Source: Hominimerdicola alba (GTDB taxonomy: Bacteria; Bacillota; Clostridia; Oscillospirales; Ruminococcaceae). From it: 64,000 nucleotides of DNA. Of the stretch, positions 41,710 to 50,144 are shown in pieces. The stretch is from the NCBI RefSeq assembly GCF_900109655.1, contig NZ_FOAT01000014.1, positions 1-64,000 on the forward strand, written 5' to 3'. The notes beneath the pieces were generated by a model, which made no database searches, was not told the origin of the DNA, and worked only from the letters and a program-made list of their open reading frames with translations. Position 1 is the first letter of the stretch. Every line of letters begins with the position of its first letter. Both the position numbers and the translations under genes were made by a program.

Positions 41710-44103
41710 TCACTGCTTGACGTCAACGCCGTAGCTTCCGCACAGAGTTTTCAGTGCAAGTTTGAAACCGAGACCGATTGTTTTTGCTTTCCAGCCATTC
41801 TTATTGTAGATCTCCATTGCAACTACTGAACGCTCATCATCAAGACCCGGTATCTCATAGCTGCAAAGCTCTTTTCCGCCACAGCTTATACGGACGGTAG
41901 GCTTGCTTACGCGGCTGAATTCCTGACCTTCCTTGTCGCCGTAGATGGCAAAAGCCACTGCCAGCTTGGTTATTTCAGCATCAAGCTTTGAAAGCTCAAC
42001 CGTGAACATTCTTGTATGCTGCGGATGATTGTTCACCGCTTTATCAACAGATGCTTTCTGTCCAAAGAAAACAAGATCGGCATCGCTCCTTACTTTTCCG
42101 CTGTCATTCAGCAGGAATATATAACCGTCAATATCAAGACCCTCTTCAGCCTGATAATCCATATCTATCACAAGCATCTGAGAAGCATATTCGTTAAGGT
42201 CGAACCTTCCGCCGCTGACAAGCTTGACAGCGCCGTTTTCCTCTGCATCTGTGATATCCTCGGGCGCAACATCGATGATCTCATCATCGGCAGTGTTATT
42301 CTGCTCTCCGACTACCTCGGCATTTGCTTCGGGGATATTCTCAGCATCCGTTTCCGCTGAGATGATTTCGGACTCGATAGAGGTGCTTTCCTCGATCATC
42401 GGCTCTTCTGTAACGATCGCAGTCTCGGGATCGATAGCGGGAACTTCCTCAACTTCGGGTTCTTCCGCTACAGGTTCAGCCTCGATCTCAGGTGTGCTTA
42501 TTTCCTCGGTGGGCAGTTCTTCTGCTATTTCAGGCTCCGGTTCAATAACGGATATTTCCTCAGCCGCAGGCTCATCTGCCACGAACTCTGGTTCAGATTC
42601 AACGGCGGATATCTCTTCTATTACAGTCTCTTCCGCTGCAATTTCGGCCTCAACAGCTGAGATCTCATTAGTAACAGTCTCCGCCTTTGCGACAACAGCC
42701 TGCGGAACTGCCGCTGTAACGGATTCTGCTAAGCTGCCGAAACGAACGCTCTCGCCAAGCTGTTTCATGCGAGTGAACATAGCTTTTTCTGCACCTTTTT
42801 CGATATCCTCGGCTGTGAACTGTTTCTCGGCATGGATACATATAATATTGCCTGCATGGTCTATCTCCAGCACACAGCTGAAAATATCCTGCTGCGCCGA
42901 ACTCTTCATCATCGTCGCCTTGATGTAGCCGTTTCTGTCGTTGCGGACAGTCTCGGTATCTATCATATCACCGAAACCGCAAAGCTGAGCAGTAAGTCCC
43001 GATTCTGCAGCCTCAGACGAGGTCATTGTTATTATCTCGCAGTCGAAATCATCAGAACAGCCTTCATATGGGGTGAATCCTACATCGTTCAACGTAAGTC
43101 TGTTCTTATCCTCGCCCCTGAGAACCGAGTAATCATCGGCAGTTATGCATACTTCATCAGCTATCTCCAACTCCATAGGCTTGCGCTCGGGTTCTTCAAG
43201 AAAAATGAACTCCGCGCCCTCAGTCTTGGCATAGTGTTCAGCTGTACTGCCCTTGCAGCCGCCTATAACAACGTCCTTCCTTGCAAAGCCCCTGCCAATG
43301 ACTATGTTCTTTTTAAGGATATCAACTTCTCTGAGAGCAGGACACTCCGTAAGCGCACCATCGCTTATTTCCAGAAAAACAGGCAGAAGTGTCAGCTTTT
43401 CAATATTTTTACAGCTGAGTTTTTCAAGCACTGTCACACCGCCAAGCGCCAATGCATCATTCAGGGATATCATGAACTTTTCAGCCAGGTCTTTTTCCCA
43501 TTCAACACCGTTTCTGTCAGTTATGGAAAGTCTGCCGTCCTTGAACAGAAGTGCAGCGCTTTCCTCGGAATAGCTGTCCCCTGCAAAATTCAGCTGCCAA
43601 AAGACCTGGCTGCCGTTTTTGAAACCTCGTCTCTCAAAACCGAAAGAACCCGAAGTCTGTTCGCCATCCGAATAAGAACTGCGGGTAACTGTGATATCAA
43701 GCTTATCCGCGATGTCAGTATGCGCAAAAAGATCGGCTACAGCTTTCAGCTTGCTTTCAGCAGTATCGTCCACCGCAGATACCATCTTGTAAGTAAGACA
43801 ATCAGCCCTGCCATGTACACAAAGTGTACACTTCATTTCATCGAAAAGCTTTTTATCATCGTCATTCAGTGATGCGGGATCACTGCCCGACCACGCCATG
43901 AAAAGAATCTGAGGAAGATCAATATCGCCGCCCTCCTTCGCGAATATCAGACCGTCCTCGTCACGGACTACCCTCACGCCCGATGCGTTGTCAAAATCCA
44001 TACCTGTTATGCCGTTATTCGCAAGCACTTCCGCGAGTACGTCATCATTTATCTTATATGTCACAAGTTTGCACTGTGTTCCCATCAGATTTGTGTTTTC
44101 CAT
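41710..44103 (-). CDS. Multidomain protein with leucine-rich-repeat segment and C-terminal TerD domain
   Basis: Cytosolic protein of 797 residues. The start at 44103 is set by AGGAGG upstream. Residues about 1-205 are an unrecognised globular part. Residues about 215-300 look like a short LRR_5 stretch ending in the typical GCKGSTAEHYAKTEGAEFIF cap. Residues about 310-470 are unknown. A highly acidic Glu/Pro/Ala linker follows (about 480-625). Residues about 640-797 are a TerD-like domain (IDGYIFLLNDSGKVRSDADL, WKAKTIGLGFKLALKTL). TerD proteins bind calcium and belong to stress or tellurite-resistance systems. No other ter gene is nearby. Confidence 0.75.
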   Translation of the reverse strand: MENTNLMGTQCKLVTYKINDDVLAEVLANNGITGMDFDNASGVRVVRDEDGLIFAKEGGDIDLPQILFMAWSGSDPASLNDDDKKLFDEMKCTLCVHGRADCLTYKMVSAVDDTAESKLKAVADLFAHTDIADKLDITVTRSSYSDGEQTSGSFGFERRGFKNGSQVFWQLNFAGDSYSEESAALLFKDGRLSITDRNGVEWEKDLAEKFMISLNDALALGGVTVLEKLSCKNIEKLTLLPVFLEISDGALTECPALREVDILKKNIVIGRGFARKDVVIGGCKGSTAEHYAKTEGAEFIFLEEPERKPMELEIADEVCITADDYSVLRGEDKNRLTLNDVGFTPYEGCSDDFDCEIITMTSSEAAESGLTAQLCGFGDMIDTETVRNDRNGYIKATMMKSSAQQDIFSCVLEIDHAGNIICIHAEKQFTAEDIEKGAEKAMFTRMKQLGESVRFGSLAESVTAAVPQAVVAKAETVTNEISAVEAEIAAEETVIEEISAVESEPEFVADEPAAEEISVIEPEPEIAEELPTEEISTPEIEAEPVAEEPEVEEVPAIDPETAIVTEEPMIEESTSIESEIISAETDAENIPEANAEVVGEQNNTADDEIIDVAPEDITDAEENGAVKLVSGGRFDLNEYASQMLVIDMDYQAEEGLDIDGYIFLLNDSGKVRSDADLVFFGQKASVDKAVNNHPQHTRMFTVELSKLDAEITKLAVAFAIYGDKEGQEFSRVSKPTVRISCGGKELCSYEIPGLDDERSVVAMEIYNKNGWKAKTIGLGFKLALKTLCGSYGVDVKQ

Positions 44104-44178
44104 TGTCGTTATCCTCCTCATTCTGCGAGAAACTTTCCTCTTTGCCCATTCAATTTCGACAAAGAGCTTATTACTTGT

Positions 44179-44207
44179 ATTATATCATAATCAACAACAA
44201 AAGTAAA
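44179..44207 (-). promoter_or_regulatory. Promoter of the TerD fusion gene
   Basis: On the minus strand TTTACT (44202-44207), 17 bp, TATAAT (44179-44184). Confidence 0.65.
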
Positions 44208-44271
44208 GATACTGTGAAAAAAATATTGAATTTTCCCCTTGACTATATTTTATATGAGCCATGCTAAGCTT

Positions 44272-44490
44272 TACCAAAATATACCAATTCATTCCGCAAT
44301 ATACGTAAAAAAGCCAAGTCGTACACCAAGAAATAATTTATATACAATTTTTATAAACTATACCAAATGTTTACCAACTCATTCCACCGTGTACGTAACA
44401 AACCAAGTCGTACACTCAGGAAGATTTTGTATACCAAATCTACCAACTGATACCAAGTGCATACCAACATCTCCCACCATATACGAACGG
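44272..44490. repeat. Three diverged tandem repeats of about 90-bp period
   Basis: Copies start at 44272, 44361 and 44451. Each begins TACCAA followed 8-11 bases later by TACCAA again, then CATTCC or a related string and a TACG box. The first two share CCAAGTCGTACAC near their middle. Spacing is 89 and 90 bp. The sequence between is diverged. On the plus strand one frame stays open, but without a ribosome binding site. The rest of the 44104-44932 gap is AT-rich, with a terminator-like hairpin at 44516-44543. Confidence 0.65.
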
Positions 44491-44515
44491 ATCGCGCCGT
44501 CCGCCAGAGGGCAAC

Positions 44516-44543
44516 AAAAAACCCCGACTTGTGTCGAGGTTTT
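44516..44543. terminator. Terminator-like hairpin, both orientations
   Basis: ACCCCGAC (44521-44528) and GTCGAGGT (44533-44540), with an A-run before and TTT after. No gene ends immediately beside it. Confidence 0.55.
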
Positions 44544-44833
44544 CTGCGAAGTATAGAAGTATATATGAAGAAAAAATATGAGGATGCGCTTAAGTTGCTT
44601 TCCTGCCTTCATTCCCTCGTCCCGCCATAGATTTTGACCATGGTCGAGACGAAAGAAGAGGTGGAGAAATTGGAGAAAAAAATATATGAAAAAAAGTTAT
44701 TATCAAATGTTCTTTATCACTCTCTTTATCTTGTTTATATCATACTCTGAATATTTGATAGTTATGTGAAAACTTAAAAAAATATAAGCGAAAATAGCAC
44801 AGACAGTCCAAAGAAAAAAAGCATAAAATTCTC

Positions 44834-44862
44834 TTTACAAATCGGCACAGATTTGGTATAAT
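44834..44862 (+). promoter_or_regulatory. Promoter of the DUF5662 gene
   Basis: TTTACA (44834-44839), 17 bp, TATAAT (44857-44862), about 70 bp before the start codon. Confidence 0.75.
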
Positions 44863-44932
44863 AGATGGAGAAAAGCGCCTTCAGGGTGCGAAATCACGAA
44901 AATCATCACGAAAATTAAGGAAGTGTACTGCT

Positions 44933-45475
44933 ATGGACAGTGTTATCAATGAAAAAGCACTGAAACATTTCAGGACAGTTGCACGTCACCGCCATGAGGT
45001 GATGAAGAACTGTTTCCGTGCAGGTATACCCCTACAGGGGCTTACCCACGATCTCTCAAAATTTTCAATAGAGGAATTCTCTTACGGAGTAAAATATTTT
45101 CAGGGCAACCGCTCCCCTCATGAGGGCGAAAGAGACGAATACGGATTCTCATATGCGTGGATGCATCACAAGGGACGTAACAAACATCATTTTGAGTACT
45201 GGACTGACTACGACCCTGTGACAAGGGTGATGAGTCCCGTGAAAGTGCCGATCAAGTACGTCAAAGAGATGTTCTGCGACAGAGTTGCGGCAAGCAAGAT
45301 ATATATGAAAGAAAAATACAACGACAGTTCTGCGCTGGCTTATTTCATGAAAGGCAAAAAGAGCCGTATGATTCACCCGGAAACTTCGGCACTGCTTGAA
45401 AGACTTCTGGTGATGCTGAAAAACAAAGGAGAACGCCGTACTTTCGCATATATCAGAAAACTCAGGGATTACTGA
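44933..45475 (+). CDS. DUF5662 family protein, putative metal-binding HD-like
   Basis: Protein of 180 residues. It has a dense set of His and Asp residues: HFRTVARHRHEVMKNC, LTHDLSKFS and AWMHHKGRNKHHFEYW. These are arranged like the metal ligands of HD-type phosphohydrolases, and I associate them with DUF5662. The enzymatic activity is not established. It may share a transcript with the diguanylate cyclase gene 52 bp downstream. Confidence 0.75.
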   Translation: MDSVINEKALKHFRTVARHRHEVMKNCFRAGIPLQGLTHDLSKFSIEEFSYGVKYFQGNRSPHEGERDEYGFSYAWMHHKGRNKHHFEYWTDYDPVTRVMSPVKVPIKYVKEMFCDRVAASKIYMKEKYNDSSALAYFMKGKKSRMIHPETSALLERLLVMLKNKGERRTFAYIRKLRDY

Positions 45476-45527
45476 TATCAGACAGTTTTGTATGACATAC
45501 GACATATAACACAAAGGGATGAAAGCC

Positions 45528-47429
45528 ATGAGCAACCATCAGAAGATCATTGGTATAGTCTGCGCAGGTATACATGATTCGGGCACACAGAACACTGTGA
45601 TGTCTCTGATACATGAAGCCGAAAAGCGCAGATATAAAACCATCGTCATAAGCAATTTTACATATTATGGAATCGATTACACCCATGCCGAGACCGAGAT
45701 CTTCAGGCTGATGGATTCACCTGTATTCGATGGTCTTATACTCATGCCCGAAAGCATAAAGAGCGAACAACTCTGGCAGAAAGTTCTTTCACATGCAAAA
45801 GCTTTAGGCAAGCCCTTTGTGTGCGTTGACAGAGATGTTCCCGACTGCTTCTGCGTAACTTTCAGCTATGGAAGTTCCTTTGAACAGGTCGTAAGACATA
45901 TGGTGGAAGTTCACAAGCCAAAGCGGCTGAATTTTATAGGCGGTATGGAAAACAACAGTTTTTCGGAAGAAAGACTGAACGTTTTCAAAAAGGTGCTTGC
46001 TGAAAACGGTCGTAAATTCGAGCCAGAACGCTTCGGATACGGACAGTTCTGGGAAGGTCCTACCCTTGAAGTTCTGGAGAGATTCTACAACGGTGAGACC
46101 GAGCCACCCGATGCTATAATCTGTGTCAACGACTCGGAAGCCATGACCTGCATAAATTTTCTCAGGAGCAGGGGCATAGACGTTCCCAAAGACGTTCTGT
46201 TAAGCGGATTTGATGGTATCGAAGAAGAAAAATATATGCTGCCCCGCCTTACTACCGCCGCCTGCGAACCAGATCAGTTGAGCAGGACTTCTTTTGATAT
46301 GCTTGACGAAATGATGGCAGGCAGTACTCCAAAAGAAAGAATGACGGTCATTCCTTATAAACTGAGAGTATCGCAGTCCTGCGGCTGTGTACCTCACGCC
46401 GAAGCGGATAAGAACAGCAAGCTTATAGAGCTGTTTCTTTTAATAAAAGACGGAGAACGACACGAGCGCAAGATGTTTGAGTACAGCTCTCATATAAGAG
46501 AACTGAACAGTTACGAACAGTTCGCAAGAATGATACCCGAATATTGTGAATGCCCCGTATGGTGCTGTATCGACCCGCGGCTGCTCAGAGATGAACAGAG
46601 CGATAACACTGAAGAATTATTTTCCACAGATGATATGGTATTGTTCGTACAATGTGAAAACTGCGGTGGAACTGCTTCTCCCGAGACATATACTTTTGAT
46701 ATCCCATTTAGCCGCAAAGAGATACTTCCGAACCTTGAAAATGTGCTTGAAAAACATTCGGCACTGCTGATAACTCCGCTGAGTTACCAGGGCAACAGTA
46801 TGGGACATCTTGTCGCCGCAATGGACAGCAAGGGTTTCGACTTCCTGTTCACCCAGAGATTAGTCAGCAACACCAACGAGATATTCGAAACACTGAAAAC
46901 CAAGATACGTCTGCAGAAAGCCTACGCCAAGGTGGCGGATATGCATATGCGCGACCCCATGACAGGTATTTACAACCGCAGGGGATTCTATATGCGAATG
47001 GCTGAACTCACCGAAAGCGGCATCATGAACTTTGCGCTGTTCTCCATAGACCTTGACAAACTCAAATACATAAACGACAATTTCGGACATTATGCAGGCG
47101 ACAAAGCTATAATCGCCGCTTCAAAGATAATCAGCAGCATGGCCGGAAACAGTGCGGTGTGTGCAAGGTTCGGCGGAGATGAGTTCATCGTGGTGATACC
47201 GGTCATTGACGGCATCTGCCCTGCCAAGAAATATTTCAAAAGCATTGAAGAAGAGACCGAAAAATTCAACGCAACCGACAAAGAGCCTTTCAGGCTTTCT
47301 TTGAGCATAGGCGATGCCTGCCTTAAAGTCACAGACAAAGAAAACATTGATTTGGCAATGAAAGCGGCAGACGAAAAAATGTATGAGTGCAAACGTCGTC
47401 ATCACGCAAGCAGCAAATATATGAAATAA
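45528..47429 (+). CDS. Diguanylate cyclase with LacI-type sugar-sensor domain
   Basis: Protein of 633 residues; an in-frame ATG at 45519 is the alternative start. Residues about 1-290 resemble the periplasmic-binding-protein-like sensor of LacI/GalR regulators (KIIGIVCAGIHDSGTQ, PDAIICVNDSEAMTCINFLR, VLLSGFDGIEEE), but there is no DNA-binding head and no signal peptide. Residues about 300-460 are a GAF- or PAS-like region. Residues about 465-633 are a GGDEF domain with RFGGDEF intact, so cyclic-di-GMP synthesis is expected. It probably couples a cytosolic sugar-like ligand to cyclic-di-GMP. Confidence 0.85.
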   Translation: MSNHQKIIGIVCAGIHDSGTQNTVMSLIHEAEKRRYKTIVISNFTYYGIDYTHAETEIFRLMDSPVFDGLILMPESIKSEQLWQKVLSHAKALGKPFVCVDRDVPDCFCVTFSYGSSFEQVVRHMVEVHKPKRLNFIGGMENNSFSEERLNVFKKVLAENGRKFEPERFGYGQFWEGPTLEVLERFYNGETEPPDAIICVNDSEAMTCINFLRSRGIDVPKDVLLSGFDGIEEEKYMLPRLTTAACEPDQLSRTSFDMLDEMMAGSTPKERMTVIPYKLRVSQSCGCVPHAEADKNSKLIELFLLIKDGERHERKMFEYSSHIRELNSYEQFARMIPEYCECPVWCCIDPRLLRDEQSDNTEELFSTDDMVLFVQCENCGGTASPETYTFDIPFSRKEILPNLENVLEKHSALLITPLSYQGNSMGHLVAAMDSKGFDFLFTQRLVSNTNEIFETLKTKIRLQKAYAKVADMHMRDPMTGIYNRRGFYMRMAELTESGIMNFALFSIDLDKLKYINDNFGHYAGDKAIIAASKIISSMAGNSAVCARFGGDEFIVVIPVIDGICPAKKYFKSIEEETEKFNATDKEPFRLSLSIGDACLKVTDKENIDLAMKAADEKMYECKRRHHASSKYMK

Positions 47430-47506
47430 AAGCCGAATGTACAAAATTCAGTACACTTTCAAGCACATTATCCCCTTCATTGACCATAACTTCATAAAAA
47501 TATCAC

Positions 47507-47534
47507 GTCCGCACAGTAATGTGCGGACGCTTTT
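47507..47534 (+). terminator. Terminator of the diguanylate cyclase gene
   Basis: GTCCGCAC (47507-47514) and GTGCGGAC (47521-47528) with a 6-nt loop, followed by GCTTTTGT. Confidence 0.8.
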
Positions 47535-47584
47535 GTCGTTATATGTCGGAAAAGATTGGTTCAAAAGATATTTTTTTAGCATAT

Positions 47585-47615
47585 AATAAAAAAGAACGCA
47601 CCCACAGGTGCGCTC
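47585..47615 (-). terminator. Terminator of the phosphoesterase gene
   Basis: GAACGCACC (47594-47602) and GGTGCGCTC (47607-47615) form the stem with one wobble. On the minus strand TTTTTTAT follows. Confidence 0.8.
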
Positions 47616-47618
47616 GCA

Positions 47619-48098
47619 TCAAAGATTAACGAAATTATGGATCACCCCGGTAGGAGTGATATCAAGCCATGCATAACACGGCGGTTTGTCGTCACGTGGC
47701 TGACCGGCACTGCCCGGATTAAGTATCAGCATAGTACCGCGCTGTTCATAATAGCGCTTATGGGTGTGTCCAAAAAGAGCAAACTGACATTCTTCCTCTT
47801 TGGCTTTCTCATAAATGTTCTCAACAGAGAAATTTACACCCCATTTATCACCATGTGCAAGGAACATACGCTTGCCATCGGGCAGAACATAGACCATGCT
47901 TTCGGGGAGCTCCTTATCGAAATCGCAATTTCCCTTGACGCATATCATATTATTATCAAGATAATGAGTTTTCAGCTTTCGGAACTCCGAAAGACCGTCA
48001 CCCAGAAAGATAAACAGATCAGCGTCACCGTTGCGCTTGATTATCTTTTGCATAGCGGCAAAATTACCGTGTGTATCCGAAAATACAATGATCCTCAT
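47619..48098 (-). CDS. YfcE/MJ0936-type metallophosphoesterase
   Basis: Protein of 159 residues. The start at 48098 is chosen from the strong purine-rich site just before it. Calcineurin-like motifs are complete: FSDTHGN, FLGDG, VKGNCD, LAHGD and FGHTHKR. These bind two metal ions for phosphodiester hydrolysis. YfcE-like enzymes act on simple phosphodiesters; the physiological substrate is unknown. It is a single gene with its promoter at 48128-48156. Confidence 0.9.
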   Translation of the reverse strand: MRIIVFSDTHGNFAAMQKIIKRNGDADLFIFLGDGLSEFRKLKTHYLDNNMICVKGNCDFDKELPESMVYVLPDGKRMFLAHGDKWGVNFSVENIYEKAKEEECQFALFGHTHKRYYEQRGTMLILNPGSAGQPRDDKPPCYAWLDITPTGVIHNFVNL

Positions 48099-48127
48099 GG
48101 ACTGCTCCCCCCTCCCAAACTGTGTAT

Positions 48128-48156
48128 AGTATATCACATTTAAAAATAAAAATCAA
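48128..48156 (-). promoter_or_regulatory. Promoter of the phosphoesterase gene
   Basis: On the minus strand TTGATT (48151-48156), 17 bp, TATACT (48128-48133). Confidence 0.65.
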
Positions 48157-48208
48157 GAGAATTAGTGCAAGTATGTGAATATTTACAAATTTTTAAGGAG
48201 GTCATGAT

Positions 48209-48457
48209 ATGACTGATAACAGACAAACTTCAGAGAACATGAGACCCTTGCTTGAGGAAGCTGCAAAAAAGCTCGGCATTGCGCCAGAAACTCTTGCAGG
48301 ACAGATAAGCAGTGGGGACTTAGGCAATGTGCTGAAAAAACTTCCCGCCTCTCAGCAGGAGAAGTTCACAAAAACTCTTGCAGATAAAAATGCTTGTCAG
48401 AAGCTGATGGAAAGCCCCCAGGCACAAGCTCTTATGCGGAAGATTTCGGGTAAATAG
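48209..48457 (+). CDS. Small soluble protein, first of a three-gene unit, unknown function
   Basis: Helical protein of 82 residues with a strong AAGGAGG site. The pattern KKLGIAPETLAGQISSGDLG followed by LKKLPASQQEKFTKTLADK suggests two short helical hairpins. No family was recognised. Two further small genes follow closely on the same strand. Confidence 0.65.
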   Translation: MTDNRQTSENMRPLLEEAAKKLGIAPETLAGQISSGDLGNVLKKLPASQQEKFTKTLADKNACQKLMESPQAQALMRKISGK

Positions 48458-48475
48458 CGTAAAAAGGAGGATAAT

Positions 48476-48835
48476 ATGGAGGATATGATGAGCAGGATAC
48501 AGGACGTACTGAGCGACGAAGAAAGCATGAAGCAGCTGCGTGAACTCGCCGGTATGCTGAGCAGTGATAAGCCCGATGTCACGCCCGCTACGACTGCGGT
48601 ACAATCCGATGCGAATAGCATAGACACGGTTAAGCTGATGCAGCTGGGAAAGATATTGCAGACCGCTTCAAAGGATGACGACCATATCCGCCTTATGACG
48701 GCCCTCAGACCTCTGCTGAAAGAAGAAACGCGGGCAAAGCTGGACAGAGTGATAAAGATATACCGTCTGATGAATATTTATCCTGCACTGAAAGAAAGCG
48801 GTCTCGGAGGAGGCGGGCTTCTTGGCATCATATGA
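48476..48835 (+). CDS. Small soluble protein, second of a three-gene unit, unknown function
   Basis: Protein of 119 residues preceded by AAAGGAGG. Helical N-terminus (SRIQDVLSDEESMKQLRELA), then a flexible Thr/Ala linker, a second helical part and a glycine-rich end (GLGGGGLLGII). Its last 14 bp overlap the third gene. No family was recognised. Confidence 0.65.
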   Translation: MEDMMSRIQDVLSDEESMKQLRELAGMLSSDKPDVTPATTAVQSDANSIDTVKLMQLGKILQTASKDDDHIRLMTALRPLLKEETRAKLDRVIKIYRLMNIYPALKESGLGGGGLLGII

Positions 48836-49085
48836 CAGCAATTTCAGCAAAATGCAAGAGGACGCTATGCGCCGCGTGCTGGAGATGCAGCAGCGCTCCC
48901 GTGATGCTGTGACACATCACGAGGAGAAATGTGAGGATTCAAACGTCCGGGCGAATGTCTCAGAATTGCTCGGGGGTATAAAGATAGACGAAGAAAAGGC
49001 GCTCATCGCTTTGCTGATATTCATTCTTTACAAGCAGGGCGCCGACATTAAGCTGCTGATGGGGCTTGCATATCTGTTATTATAA
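48822..49085 (+). CDS. Small protein with hydrophobic C-terminus, third of a three-gene unit
   Basis: Protein of 87 residues starting at TTG, with GGAGGAGG just upstream inside the previous gene. Charged helical N-terminal half, then a hydrophobic end (ALIALLIFILYKQGADIKLL). This kind of short hydrophobic ending is common in small clostridial membrane proteins of unknown role, some of them linked to sporulation, but I cannot name the family. Co-translation with the preceding gene is likely. Confidence 0.6.
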   Translation: MASYDSNFSKMQEDAMRRVLEMQQRSRDAVTHHEEKCEDSNVRANVSELLGGIKIDEEKALIALLIFILYKQGADIKLLMGLAYLLL

Positions 49086-49117
49086 AAGCTGCCCGTTCAA
49101 CATGAACGGACAGCTTT
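49085..49117. terminator. Bidirectional terminator after the three-gene unit
   Basis: AAAGCTGCCCGTTCA and TGAACGGACAGCTTT (49085-49117) form a long stem with one mismatch, with T-rich ends in both orientations. Confidence 0.85.
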
Positions 49118-49122
49118 TAATA

Positions 49123-50121
49123 TTATCTCAGAACTATCATGCCTTTTCGTGCGTCGTCTACAAGTTCCGCCGAAGCAACAAGAGTATCCGCACTGACAGA
49201 AACCAGGCTCCTGCCACCAGTGCCGTAGAACGGGTCACAGCAGTAGAAAAGGATACCGCCATCTTCTTCGGTTTCATATCCGCATACAACTACATACTGT
49301 GTACCAGAACTGATACCATAATATTCACTGTAATCAAAATCCGCGATACCATCGTAGTAACGAACCGGCAGAAGTATCCGCCTGCCTTCCTTGATATACG
49401 ACACCAAGTTTTCGGCGCTGATGGGAGTTTTTTTCTCAGCTATAAGGTCGCCGCCCGAATATTCTTCTATCAGTTTGACATAGTCTTCTCCTGTGCCAAG
49501 AGTGCCTGCCGCATCTTTCAGCTCATACTTATCCCATTTATAAAGCTTCTGGCAATTTACCAGTGCAGCAGCCGCTATGAATCCGCTGTCTTCGGTATCA
49601 CTTGGGAAAGTCGAGTTATTTGAGTCTGTCTTAATGCTGTTGCCTGCTGTGGGAAGAACCGTTGCCGCTCCAACTTCCTCAAGGTCATCAGCCAGGAGAT
49701 ATCCTCTCTGGGACAGATACTCCACTTCTATCTGCTGACCTGTTCCGAACTTTGATATTTCAAGTTCATCGTAGGAAGAAAACAGCTCGCCCTCTCCTGC
49801 TGCACCGATATATTCTCCGCTCTTATCAGTGACGGTAGTATCAGCGGCAACGCGATAAAGATGACCAATAGGTCTTTCGCGTGTATCCTCCCACTCGGAA
49901 TCCTCATCGTCCATTACAACTGCCGACTTTTCAGCACTGGCCTCAACCGCCGAAGAATTTTTATCGCTTTTATCCGACTTTTTTGTCTTCGGAGCTATAC
50001 CATAAAATACAACACCTATTATAATGACCGCACCCAATACAATACCGACCATCAGCCTTGAGGCTTTAGCGATATCGTTGCGGTTATCATTCATTATTTT
50101 TTTTATCTCATTATTCTTCAT
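49123..50121 (-). CDS. Membrane-anchored protein with degenerate C39-like papain fold
   Basis: Protein of 332 residues. A cytosolic start and one membrane helix (about 22-44) are followed by an acidic linker, an SH3-like part (about 85-145) and a C-terminal region laid out like Peptidase_C39_2 (DSGFIAAAALVNCQKLYKW, then GTQYVVVCGYE and FYCCDPFYGTGG). In active enzymes a Cys precedes the AA/AM helix and a His precedes VVV; here these positions read Phe and Tyr. It is therefore probably a non-catalytic binding protein. It lies 23 bp after a lipoprotein gene on the same strand. Confidence 0.6.
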   Translation of the reverse strand: MKNNEIKKIMNDNRNDIAKASRLMVGIVLGAVIIIGVVFYGIAPKTKKSDKSDKNSSAVEASAEKSAVVMDDEDSEWEDTRERPIGHLYRVAADTTVTDKSGEYIGAAGEGELFSSYDELEISKFGTGQQIEVEYLSQRGYLLADDLEEVGAATVLPTAGNSIKTDSNNSTFPSDTEDSGFIAAAALVNCQKLYKWDKYELKDAAGTLGTGEDYVKLIEEYSGGDLIAEKKTPISAENLVSYIKEGRRILLPVRYYDGIADFDYSEYYGISSGTQYVVVCGYETEEDGGILFYCCDPFYGTGGRSLVSVSADTLVASAELVDDARKGMIVLR

Positions 50122-50144
50122 AGAATATTATCCGCTTTCATTAC

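Noticed and set aside
42832-43872. Long plus-strand open frame opposite the TerD fusion gene
   Set aside because: It is a shadow of the minus-strand gene, with no start signal and no recognisable domain.
44239-44556. A 105-residue frame across the 90-bp repeats
   Set aside because: No ribosome binding site and it runs into a terminator-like hairpin; treated as a by-product of a repeat whose period is a multiple of three.
44562-44750. Short frames of about 21 and 38 codons in the gap before the DUF5662 gene
   Set aside because: Weak or no ribosome binding sites, and no promoter or conserved pattern visible.
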